Assembly: GCF_033807575.1 (NCBI RefSeq)
Contig: NC_084727.1
Span: 1,550,001 to 1,614,000, forward strand
DNA: 64,000 bases
Reading direction: 5' to 3'
Source of the DNA: Cydia pomonella
Lineage: Eukaryota; Arthropoda; Insecta; Lepidoptera; Tortricidae
The notes under the pieces were generated by a model. The model saw nothing but the letters and a program-made list of their open reading frames with translations, was not told the origin of the DNA and did no database searches. The translations under genes and the position numbers were made by a program. This document shows, one piece after another, positions 23,161-32,399 of this stretch; position 1 is the stretch's first letter; each line of letters starts with the position of its first letter.

Positions 23161-23790
23161 CAGATTTAATTGACTCAGCTCGGCCTTACCCACAACCGGT
23201 ATCAATGTGTTCGGGCGTTTCTCCTGATCACCGTACATGCGGTAGTAAAGCGGAAAAATGGTGGGAGGGGATAGTAATGACGTCACAAAGATGGCGTCCG
23301 GACCTATTCTTTTTGGCGGTGTATCTCGAAAACCACTTAACCGATTGTATTCATCGAGGTGTCAACTAATAGCTTATATTATGGAGATTATTTCCTTTTT
23401 ACAAACATTTACGTGAAACCTATAGGAAAATAATAATCACAAAAAACATTTTTTTTATACATTTGGTTGGTAGGTTTGTCTTATGTTTTAAAGCAGTAAA
23501 ATCTTTCAAGTCGAAACACAGTATAAATATACATTTTGCTGTCTAATCTAAAAGTATGATGTTCATTGTTTAAGACTGATTAGTGAGTACTGAATTAAAT
23601 AACATGCTATTTGTTATTTTTGTTTTATTTTTTAAATGGCAAGCAAAAATGTGTATCATAGTTGGTCTGTAAGTACTTACTACTTGTGTCGAATATAGGT
23701 ATAAGATGAAATTTTAACCACCAGCCATACTCTGCGCAGTGACTTTACAGGTCATACTGAACAACTTTTATTATGGGACCAATGCCGAAT
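23161..23790. repeat. second, diverged copy of the element's arm
   Basis: Bases 23161-23460 repeat about 22380-22670 in the same orientation (CCCACAACCGGTATCAATGT, GATGGCG and ATGGAGATTATTTCC are shared). Bases 23700-23775 repeat about 23065-23140. This is a partial tandem duplication inside the left arm. Confidence 0.7.
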
Positions 23791-23879
23791 CACGCAAGAA
23801 AATTTGGATCTGGAATGACACCCACTGGCTGTGCCCTACCACACAAAGCGAGATGACATTCACAATGCCCATACCTCTC

Positions 23880-24200
23880 TTTTGGACGTAGTTTAAGGAC
23901 GTACCCGGGTCCATGACGCATGCTCGCCACACCGCTGCTTAAAATAAGCTGACGCACCGTAAATTGAACTGCGTAAAAATCGCAAAAAATATTACACGGA
24001 GATCTTATGGCAGACACCGTACCGGTGACGTAAAAGACGCAACTGTTTTGCGAACAAAAAAGATTCGCGTGAAGCACGTCACTGCGATTCCGTACCGTCA
24101 CCGTTTTTTAAACAGCGGTGTGGGGAGCATGCGTCAAAAACGGTACGCATACGACGCGTCACTGCGATTCCGTATCGTGACCGTTTTTTAAGCTGCGGTC
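23880..24200. repeat. short tandem repeat with CACTGCGATTCCGTA core
   Basis: CACTGCGATTCCGTA followed by CGT(C/G)ACCGTTTTTTAA-like sequence occurs twice (from about 24079 and 24158), roughly 80 bases apart. Nearby GC-rich sequence near 23930 looks like an inverted partner. It is a small non-coding insert in the hAT-like element. Confidence 0.45.
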
Positions 24201-24201
24201 T

Positions 24202-24212
24202 GGTCGCACCTT
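24202..24212. repeat. 11-bp target duplication GGTCGCACCTT, left of LINE
   Basis: Identical to 25737-25747 on the other side of the truncated LINE. Confidence 0.85.
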
Positions 24213-25736
24213 GTATTGTATTGTATTGTATTCGGGCGATTTTTCCGCAACTCGACGACTTGCGCCTATTTTGCGTGATATGTTGGGGGTGGGCTAGTCC
24301 TGCCAGCCCAGCTCCTCGAGGAATCCTATCAAACCTTTGATGTTGAGTAGGACCTCGGGGAGGTCTCTCGGAGATCCGAGATGTTTAGCCCTGTATGGAG
24401 TCACTCCGCTGCATTCCAGCACCACGTGAGAGGCTGTTTCTTCTGTCTCCATGCAACCTCGGCACAGGGGACTGTCTGTGACACCTGTTGTGAAAAGATG
24501 TTTGTTAAATAGTCCATGCCCTGTTATGACACTGGTTACCATACTCAGTCGGACCTTCCCTAGTTGCAGGAGCGCCCTTGTGAGTTTTCCGTTGATGCCA
24601 GGCATGGCTTCTTTTGCCTGTCTGCATCCAGTCTGGTTCAGCCAGTGTTCTGTGTGTAGTTTCCCTGTACGTGCCAGCAGCATTGAGCGTACCTTGCTAA
24701 ATGGTATCGGAAGAATCGGTTCCGGACCAATCGCCCCCGCATTCGATCCTTGCCTGGCAAGCTCGTCCGCAGCATCGTTACCTCGGGATCCACTGTGTCC
24801 CTTGATCCATTGTAGGGTGATCTTGTTATTATGACATACCTCCATTAGTCGTTCGTGGCATTCGTGTATAAGTTTGGATGTAACTATATGGCTATTTAGA
24901 GCCATTAAGACTGCTCTACTGTCGGAGAGTATGCGGATGGAGGATCCTACTACCTTCCTTGCAGTGATGGCAGCCGCCGCGTTTATGATGCCCATGCACT
25001 CAGCTTGGAATACCGAGCTATGGGCTCCTAGCGGAGTGGTGATCGAGATGTTCAGGTGTTCTGAGAAGGTTCCAGAGCCCGATCCGCTGTCTGTTTTGGA
25101 CCCATCAGTGAAGATTCTCAGCTCCCGGGGATTGAGTCCTTCATGATTGTCGTCCTCATATAACTGTATTTTGTACCTTTTATCGAAGATAGCTTGTTTG
25201 TGAATCCGGTCCGTGCCTGACCTAAGCACTGGAAATTCGTCATACACCTTTTCCAGCCATATTGTGTGAAGAGCTCCTGTGATGTTAGACCATATCTTGA
25301 GGGTTCGCAACCTTACCGCTGAGAGACTGGCCTCTTGCTGTATGTGTAGGTGCAGCGGTGGAAGGTTTAGCATGACCTCCATGGCTGCAGTCGGGGTAGA
25401 CCTCGTGCAGCCAGTGGTGGCCGCGCATGCGAGCCTTTGAAGTCTTTGTAGTTTGTCTCGTACGTTGCCTAGGTTTGTTCTTGGCCACCAAACCAGAGCA
25501 CCGTAACAGAGTAAGGGGCGGATTATCGTCTTATAGAGCCAGAGGGTAATTTTCGGGATGAGTCCCCACCTCTTACCAATCATCCTTCTGCACTGCCAGA
25601 AGACAACTCCCGCCTTGTCTATCCGTTTGTTGATGTGGTTGTTCCAATTGAGTTTATTGTCGAGAGCTAGTCCTAAGTACTTAACTTCATCGGACAGCTG
25701 TAGCTCAGTTTGGAAAAGTGTTGGTCTGGTAAAGTT
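24213..25736 (-). mobile_element. 5'-truncated LINE (I/R1-like group) with tandem ATACA tail
   Basis: An 11-bp duplication flanks exactly this interval. On the minus strand the element ends in repeats of a five-base unit (AATAC). Its 5' end is cut inside the reverse transcriptase, the usual result of incomplete target-primed reverse transcription. It sits in the hAT-like element, so it is younger than that. Confidence 0.88.
24294..25736 (-). CDS. LINE ORF2 C-terminus: RT thumb, RNase H, zinc knuckle
   Basis: The frame encodes, in order, the end of reverse transcriptase (LSDEVKYLGLALDNKLNW, IRPLLCYGALVWW), a linker and an RNase H domain. The RNase H domain has IFTDGSKTDSGSGSG as first Asp motif, FQAECMGI as the Glu motif, ILSDSRAVLMAL as second Asp motif and WIKGHSGSRGNDAADELA as the last Asp motif. 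A CRGC...SHVVLEC zinc-binding cluster lies near the C-terminus, and the stop is at 24294. All four RNase H acidic residues are present. Such RNase H domains occur in the I, R1 and LOA-type LINE clades and remove RNA from the hybrid. The open frame runs on into flanking DNA to 25763, but that part is not LINE sequence. It has no native start, so it is a fragment although the frame is undamaged. Confidence 0.88.
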   Translation of the reverse strand, partial: NFTRPTLFQTELQLSDEVKYLGLALDNKLNWNNHINKRIDKAGVVFWQCRRMIGKRWGLIPKITLWLYKTIIRPLLCYGALVWWPRTNLGNVRDKLQRLQRLACAATTGCTRSTPTAAMEVMLNLPPLHLHIQQEASLSAVRLRTLKIWSNITGALHTIWLEKVYDEFPVLRSGTDRIHKQAIFDKRYKIQLYEDDNHEGLNPRELRIFTDGSKTDSGSGSGTFSEHLNISITTPLGAHSSVFQAECMGIINAAAAITARKVVGSSIRILSDSRAVLMALNSHIVTSKLIHECHERLMEVCHNNKITLQWIKGHSGSRGNDAADELARQGSNAGAIGPEPILPIPFSKVRSMLLARTGKLHTEHWLNQTGCRQAKEAMPGINGKLTRALLQLGKVRLSMVTSVITGHGLFNKHLFTTGVTDSPLCRGCMETEETASHVVLECSGVTPYRAKHLGSPRDLPEVLLNIKGLIGFLEELGWQD

Positions 25737-25747
25737 GGTCGCACCTT
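25737..25747. repeat. 11-bp target duplication GGTCGCACCTT, right of LINE
   Basis: Partner of 24202-24212. Confidence 0.85.
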
Positions 25748-26716
25748 TATATGGGACCGTCAAAAATTTTTTCGCGATTTCGGAATTGGTCCCATAGTAA
25801 AAGTTGTTAAGTATGACCTATAAAGTCGCTGCGCAGAGTATGACTGGTGGTTAAAAGTTCACCCTGTATAAAATTTTTAAGTAAAAAGAAATATGTACCT
25901 ACCTATGATTAAGACGAAAAAAGAGACTAAACGTCGAAGTAAGGTAACATTATTGTGTCTGGTTTTTATAATTTTAATTATAATTTCAGTAATTAAAACC
26001 GATACTCTATAAATTCCATTCAATACGTATCGTAACAGTCACCACAGTTTCGACCGGTAAAAGCCAGTTATCGTTACCCATGCGCAAATAAATGAGTGTA
26101 GCTTCATTGTTTATTACTCGATCTGTATGTTTTAAGGCTCATTATATTCCTTGATAATGAAGCAATATGTTTTATATTAAACAAAATTTGCGAAATGCTA
26201 ATATTTACGGAGATTTTTACAAAATAAAAAATAATCATTTTATAAAAAAACTGTTTTTTGTGATTATTTTTTTTCCTATAGGTTTCACGTAAATGTTTGT
26301 AGAAAAGGAAATAATCTCCATAATATAAGCTATTATTTGACACCTCGATGATTAAAATCGGTTAAGTGGTTTTTGAGATACACCGCCAAAAAGAATAGGT
26401 CCGGCCGCCATCTTTGTGACGTCATTACTATCCCCTCCACCATTTTTCCGCTTTACTACCGCATGTACGGTGATCAGGAGAACTGTCCGAACACATTGAT
26501 ACCGGTTGTGGGTAAGGCCGAGCTGAGTCAATTAAATCTGGCCTCTGAGCGGCTTGGCGACCGTACTAATAGGGATAGGAATAGTATAGTACTTACAGCC
26601 ATAAAAATATTTACATTCATAGATAGGTATTCGAATATTTGTAAGGCTATAAGCACTCTTTTTACGTCCGCTTGATAAGTTTTGTTAAAGTTTTACCCCC
26701 ATAGTTCCGATCACTG

Positions 26717-26724
26717 GTAATAGT
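26717..26724. repeat. 8-bp target duplication GTAATAGT, right of hAT-like element
   Basis: Partner of 22250-22257. Confidence 0.85.
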
Positions 26725-27250
26725 TCAGGGATCACAAAGATTTTTATTATTTATTTATTATTATTTATTTATTATAAACAACATAATGGTCCACATAATT
26801 GTTAGTTTTGAACTTAATCTACATGTTAGTTTACTAACGCTAATAATAAATTTATAAAAGTGATTTAGTCCTCTGGCTCATTTTGCACATAAGAGGACAA
26901 TCAAACTTTAACTTGGCGGAAAATAAAACCTAACATTTTACGAGTAAGTATGCTTTTTACGTAATTTTGTCAATATGAGAAGTAAGCTGGATTTCGCTGT
27001 CTAAGTAAACACCAAGATCTCTTACTTCGGTGACTCTATTCAGTTTTTTGTTTTTGATCTGGTAATCAAAAGTAATTGGGTTACCTACGCTTACGAAAGA
27101 ATGAAATAGAGCAACACTTCTCGATATTGAGGTCAAGACAGTTTTTGACACAGTAAAGATCTAACCTTTTTAAATCACCTGTAAAAGTATGCAATCTTTA
27201 ATAGATTTAACCAAAGTAAAAATTTTAGTATCGTCGGAAAAAAGTAAAAT
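26725..27250 (-). pseudogene. LINE reverse transcriptase, part 2 of the copy split by hAT-like element
   Basis: Reading the minus strand from about 27250, FSDDTKIFTLVKSIKDC (relic of the YADD box, Tyr-Ala changed to Phe-Ser) is followed by LNIEKC and then by NRVTEVRDLGVYLDSEIQLTSHI. This is the palm-to-thumb region that precedes the fragment at 21904-22257. Between them, about 26730-26930 is an AT-rich tail (ATTTATTATT repeats) of another small insertion. Several frame changes and stops make it dead. Confidence 0.75.
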
Positions 27251-28602
27251 TTGACAGTGACTTGATGTTTTTTATGTTACTTAGGTTCATGCTGTGCACT
27301 GTTAACGGACTTTTAGCCATACGATTCGGCAAAGATCTGTCGGCGTGCACGTTTAGACTCGTACTGCGGGGCGGGTAACTCCCGCGCAGGCTTGACTAGA
27401 CAACCCCCTCCCGCGCCCGCAATAGAATGATTATGATGACACGTAGACCTGCTGTATATTTACAATTTTCAAACCAAATAAATTCGAAGAGTTAGACTAT
27501 TATAATATTATTAAAAAAAAAAAAATTCTTCTTCGTTATAGAATGTTCCTGCAACGAGGCCGTGGACCGCAGATCTCTGGCAGAAGCTGACGTGCGCTGA
27601 ACTTACAGTGATGAAGGACACGCTGCGTACTTCACATCTTTCATGCCAACTATGTATATCGATTTGTGGTTTATAGAAGAAAACTAATTTTATTTATTCT
27701 GGAGATATTTTATATTGTGTTGTTTTATATCTCTCTCTTTTACTGGAGTCATTAAGGACCGTATATAGTTAAGTACTTTTTCTTTTCTTCAAATTTAGTA
27801 CTATATAACTGCTTTAAAAATATTAATCTTGATACCAGAATCCATGTATGAGGGCATTCAGCTGATGCTTGAATGGCTGGCCAGGAATGAGGACATACCC
27901 ATCTGAGGACGGCCGACTGTAAGCGAATCGCTTTAAACCATCCTTCTTTATGCGATTTTAAATTAATTAGTAATAAAATAATGTAAAAGAAATAAATGAA
28001 TAAGATTTCGTTTCATAAAATTCATTGGATTGACTCGATCTGCGAGTATCGGAACAGCCATTAGAACACCATCTAAAAAGAGAGGGTAGAAAATGAAGGC
28101 GTTTACTGGGAGTCGTTGGGACGTTAACTGGAGGATGGTTGAGAAAAAAGATAATAAGTAATAACATATTGAAAAAAAGCAATACCAAAATAACTTAATT
28201 TCATATTGTAGGACGGGAGGTGAGGGCGAAGACGAAAAGCCGGCATTTAGTTATTTAAGCGCGTGTATTCCGAGCTTAGAGAAATTTTACTATAGTACTT
28301 ACTTGCCTAGCAAGACCTAACTAGGTAGGCGCGAGCTAGACTAGTAAGCTGTACAACGGCACTAAAATACTTCAACTGGGGTGCAGGTATTGCATTTCTC
28401 AAATAAACCTCGGCAACGCTCCGAGGGTCATGATTCTTCGTTGCACAGTCGTTAGCGAGATCTATCTCGATCTTAGCGCCATCTCTTGATAGCCGGCGTA
28501 AGCGGGGCCGACGATATGCATTTACTACAGCGCGGGCGAGACTACTAGCGGCATTTAGTAACTTTGTGGCATATTCGTGTTACAATATCATTTTTTTTTA
28601 GG
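27251..28602. other. unassigned stretch with repeat scraps
   Basis: No gene is supported. About 27840-27950 contains a short piece common in lepidopteran non-LTR tails (GAATGGCTGGCCAGGAATGA). About 28200-28600 is GC-richer, with many imperfect palindromes (CTAGCAAGACC, TAGCGAGATCTATCTCG). I cannot assign it. Confidence 0.4.
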
Positions 28603-28766
28603 GGAACTGCCTTCAAAAACTAACCCACTATAAAGCACAAAATTATTTTTATATACCCCACCCCTATCCTTGTCCAGTCCATATCCTGTCGTTAAGCAAA
28701 TTTCTGCCATAAAGTAATTAATACCTAATAATAAGAAAATTAATAACCATCCCGGTAATTAGGTAC
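28603..28766. mobile_element. MITE, left part, split by gypsy element
   Basis: Begins GGAACTGCCTTCAAAAACTA. Its other end, TAGTTTTTGAAGTCGGTGCC, lies at 45845-45864 beyond the gypsy element. Joined by position the element would be about 185 bp with inverted ends. A full second copy in opposite orientation lies at 46016-46190 (CACCCCTATCCTTGTCCAGT and ACCTAATAATAAGAAAAT shared). Confidence 0.72.
28763..28766. repeat. target-site duplication GTAC, left of gypsy element
   Basis: Matches 45840-45843 directly after the 3' LTR. Confidence 0.82.
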
Positions 28767-28990
28767 TGTAGGAAGGTGAACTCCGGAGACTGTCGCCCCG
28801 CCAGCGCGGCTCCCCTTCCCCCCCAACGCCGCGCCCCGCAGACGCCGCAGCGCAAGAGTCGACTCGTCCATTTGCCCCGCGGTCCGCCTCACGGCACGCA
28901 CGTACCGTCGTCTAAGCCTCTGAGTTTACGATTACGCAAATAAATAATTTGAAGAGCAAGTTTTATCTCATTTCTGGACCCTTTCTAACA
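28767..28990 (+). repeat. gypsy 5' LTR
   Basis: 224 bp, TG...CA ends, GC-rich first half (CCGCCAGCGCGG) and an AATAAA in the second half (GCAAATAAATAATTTG). It matches 45616-45839 almost base for base. Confidence 0.88.
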
Positions 28991-29035
28991 GTTCAGAAGT
29001 GCGATCGAGCTTACTTTAAAAAAAGTAAACATAAC
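28991..29035 (+). other. gypsy leader / start of gag frame before LINE
   Basis: The 45 bases between the LTR and the LINE read as 15 open codons (ending KKSKHN) in the frame of the gag fragment that resumes at 35347. No ATG is seen in this frame after an in-frame TAA in the LTR, so where gag translation starts is unclear. The primer site should also lie here (GTTCAGAAGTGCGATCGAGC), but I cannot assign its tRNA. Confidence 0.5.
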
Positions 29036-29136
29036 CCGCCCACTACAGATATTTTAATTTTATTGTGAGTCTTACGTCAAACGCGGCGCAAAGCGGGTGT
29101 GTGCGTAACGGTTAGTGTTCCGATGCGGGGAGTGCC

Positions 29137-29956
29137 GTGAAAATGTCGAACATTTTAAAATGTAATTTGTGTAACATCGTAATTGACGAGTTGTTATCTT
29201 ATATACAAAACAAACTATCAGTGATTGACGATATCACTCTTGTGCGTATCTGTACGTCTGCGTTTTCGAGTGAAGAAATAAAGAAATCGAAAACGTTACT
29301 TTTTGAATCGCTGTCTACGGGTCAACGGAAAATTGTGCGAAAAAGGAGCGGTAAAGAAGCGCGTGATATTGATGACATCGTGACTGCGATGAGAGCCGCT
29401 GAAGCTGATACATTACCGGTGTTTGTTGCTCGAAAATTGGAGAAATTGCCCCCTCTTTCTTTCGACCACCTTGACTGCACAAAGCTTTTAAAAGATGTAG
29501 TAAAGCTTCAGAATGACTTGGAGGAAATTAAATCTTCATATGCGACAAAAAGCGAACTGGAAAATGTACGAGTTGATGTGCAAAATTTAAAATACGTTTC
29601 GCTGCCTCAAACCCCTTTTAACGCTGTAAACAATAGGAGGGGAGCCTGGCTACATGATAGCGGCTCCAAAGGCCTAGTATCGCAAATTTCGCATTACAAT
29701 AGGGAGTCTTTGGATAGTGAAATTGTGCCATCCGATATTCATTCATCGACGTTAAGTAACAAAATTGCCCAGCCAGTTAGCGAAAAAACAGAGTTAGGCT
29801 CCTTTCACATCGATAGTACAAAGACAACTGGTGATAAGAAGTGCGTAATTAGCGGTACATCGCCAAAGATGACTCAGGTGTTGAGGCAGGAATCTCGTAC
29901 CGCGATCAATACACCGAGTTCTGCAGCCTACCCTCTTTCGAAAAATTGTGATCAAA
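29137..29956 (+). pseudogene. LINE ORF1, N-terminal part
   Basis: Starts MKMSNILKCNLCNIV with a CxxC pair. A helical region rich in Lys and Glu follows, and about residues 115-150 look coiled-coil (LLKDVVKLQNDLEEIKSSY). A Ser/Thr-rich linker follows. ORF1 proteins of this kind bind the element's RNA as trimers or multimers. The frame is cut after residue 273 by a DNA element. The reading to 30027 beyond that point is foreign sequence. Confidence 0.7.
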
Positions 29957-31774
29957 CCCAAGTAGCACAAAACTGCATTATAAGGTGTCACAAACTGTTC
30001 ACGTCGGTAACTTTAGCATTTATATAGAGTTATAATATGACATCCCAACTGCACTAGCTGAAAATTAAGCTATCGTCTGTATAATAACGTTATTATGCAT
30101 CACCACTGCACAACTGTAATGCTGCAAGCGTTAATATGGAAAAACAGTTCTATATTATACAGCTTTTAGCAATTAATGGAACTGAGAGCTGAAATGTGGA
30201 ACTGTAAGCTGTATTGGCGCATTTTTGTGGGCTTTAACTAAGCTATATTCTGAATAAGACGCCACAAGTGTACCCTTAGATGCTTGCATTTTAAGAAAGA
30301 ACATGTGAACTACTATATTGCAGTCAGTTATTCAGTGATATCAATTAACAATGATATAATGCGCCTGGCTGCATATAGTGGAACTTTAGTAGTATTAATC
30401 AGCTTATTCCATGCAATCCTATAATAACACTTATAAAGCCCCCATGATCGCTTTGGATGAATTCATATACTTCTGAATTACAGCAAACTGCTGGTTATTA
30501 GATCACATGTGGCTTGTGAACCCAATTGGAGCTGAATACTTGTACCAGCGTGGGCTATTAATCTGCTAATGTAGTTAAATAAGATCTTATAGACTACATT
30601 TTTATCGCCTCATAGTTATATATTAGTTACTCGCCACCAGCGTGGCGACATTGTGATCTGGAAACAGAAAACAAAAACTGGCGGAATACGCCGAAAAATT
30701 AATAGAGAATTTTTGAAATTCCTAAACTCATACGGAGAGTTTAGTAGTTCATTGCTAACTGTGCCACTATTTGCGTACAATGCGGCCCACAATTATGCTA
30801 TACACAAATCTATAACTGATTTGTTTGACACAAGATCTCGCCGTGTCAGCTCTTTGCTGACTTATGTACTACGAGTGGACACTTAGACAGCCCAGTACTA
30901 TTCAATGTACCTCGAGTGAACACTGAAATAGCTTCTACCATTTTATCGTGGTTAATATGGTACACATTAGTGATCTGCCATTTTTTTAGATTTCAATGTT
31001 ATATATTATTCATTTATCCTAATTAAGTCAACGAAAACGACACCGGATTTGTGTAGGAAACCGGATGATTTTATGAGTAACAGCTTATCGTCAATTTATA
31101 CGAGTACTAGGAATAAAAAAGTATTCTTTGTTCATAACATCGACTTATTTAATACTAAAATTTTCAAGTAAACAGTGATATTTTGGGGGCGCGTGTAAAA
31201 TTTATCTACATTCATATAGTATTTGACAGTAAAATTTCTTTCCCATTTGAAATTCACACACATGGGAATAAAATCAATGTTGTACTTAGGTACCAAAACT
31301 AACGTTTACACCATCATTGCACCTTCTTTATAAACAACACGTCACGAAATAGTTCATGCCAACAATATAAGAAAATAATAAAGGAGTGGAGCAAAAATAT
31401 TCACAATCGTCCCAATTATGCATTCTCAACTCCTTAGAAGCGTTAAATCAATTCTTTTAAGTACTTTGTGCTGAAAAAAGGGCAACAGAGACTCTATTAA
31501 TGAGCCATTAAGCTGTAAATAGGTAACACGTGATCCACTAATCAGTCAATGTTCAGCTCTTAGGGTGACTGTTACCTTTAGTAATGCTGATATAATGCTG
31601 ATATAGTGCAATATTTCCAATTATTCAGCTGACAGCTGATTAATTTGTGCCCAAAATAGAGTTATATCAGCACTTACAGCGCCTCTAACACTCTTATTCA
31701 GCTGGTTTATACAGCTAAGGGTTGTGTTCTGGACAATAATTCAGCTACTATACAGCAGGTCTGTGCTACTTGGG
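29957..31774. mobile_element. 1.8 kb DNA element with CCCAAGTAGCACA termini
   Basis: The interval starts CCCAAGTAGCACA and ends with its exact reverse complement. Both subterminal regions are full of ACAGCT, CAGCTG and AACTGC motifs, as expected for transposase binding regions. No transposase is found. A 77-codon frame at 30653-30886 is unrecognised. The only repeated flank is AA, which would restore the ORF1 frame but is not diagnostic. The superfamily is not assigned. Confidence 0.68.
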
Positions 31775-32399
31775 AATTATATCTCAAATTAATATTACGG
31801 ATTCTGGCGATGACAGTGCTAATCCGGTGGGAGGGGACGGACAATCACAAAAAAATACTGCTACTACTTCTTTGCAGCACGAAATGAATTTGGTAAAAAA
31901 TACGACGAGTCAGCAGTTGAACGCTGATACCGTTACGTCAGGACCATATAACGAGCCGCTAAAGAACGATAGTGACGATGATTGGCAATTACCGAGGACA
32001 AAAAGAAATCGTAATAAGACAAAATATCGTTACAGTGGTATGAGAGGCATTGCCCGAGATGCGGTAAGCAAGTTTAAATCGGCGGGAAAAAAAGTGCCTA
32101 TTTTTATTTCAAATGTTCACAAGGACACCTCTGAGTTGGATATAATCGAATACATAAAAGACAAAACGCAAGAACGTATCTTCTTGAGGAAAATTACTAT
32201 TGACTCCGAGAAAGACCACAACGCGTATAAGTTTTTTGTATGTGAAACTAAAGTTCCGCTGTTCCTTGATGAAAAGTTATGGCCGGTGGGCATTATTTTC
32301 CGAAGATTTGTGAACTTGAAATATAATCATTACACTTCGAACAGAGATAGAGTATCTTCTGTGGACGGCCAGCAAAGAGACAATATTTTAAATGGATAA
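31775..32399 (+). pseudogene. LINE ORF1, C-terminal part
   Basis: After the DNA element the ORF1 frame resumes near SQINITDSGDD. It has an acidic segment (NDSDDDWQLP) and a basic one (RTKRNRNKTKYR). About 90 residues then resemble the RRM-like or C-terminal domain of LINE ORF1 proteins (KVPIFISNVHKDTSELDII ... WPVGIIFRRFV). The stop TAA at 32397-32399 overlaps the ORF2 start in ATGGATAA, an arrangement that allows termination-reinitiation. Intact except for the insertion upstream. Confidence 0.72.

Larger units (their letters stand above)
22258..26716. mobile_element. non-autonomous hAT-like element with ~0.9 kb inverted arms
   Basis: The ends are CAGTGATCGGAACTATGGG and its reverse complement, and an 8-bp duplication flanks them. 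Both fit the hAT superfamily. The inverted similarity continues far inward, roughly 22258-23139 against 25795-26716, so the element could fold back on itself. The left arm has a second, diverged copy of part of itself at about 23161-23790. No transposase is present, so it depends on an enzyme elsewhere. Its only coding sequence comes from a LINE inserted later. It sits inside an older LINE, which dates it after that copy. Confidence 0.82.

Noticed and set aside
24451..25146. Plus-strand frames (127 and 90 codons) over the RNase H region
   Set aside because: They are shadows of the minus-strand LINE frame, which has clear domain motifs.
28200..28600. Extension of the gypsy 5' LTR to about 1 kb
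   Set aside because: The similarity with the 3' side begins exactly at TGTAGGAAGG and the GTAC duplication fixes the LTR at 224 bp. The upstream sequence does not match 44792-45615.
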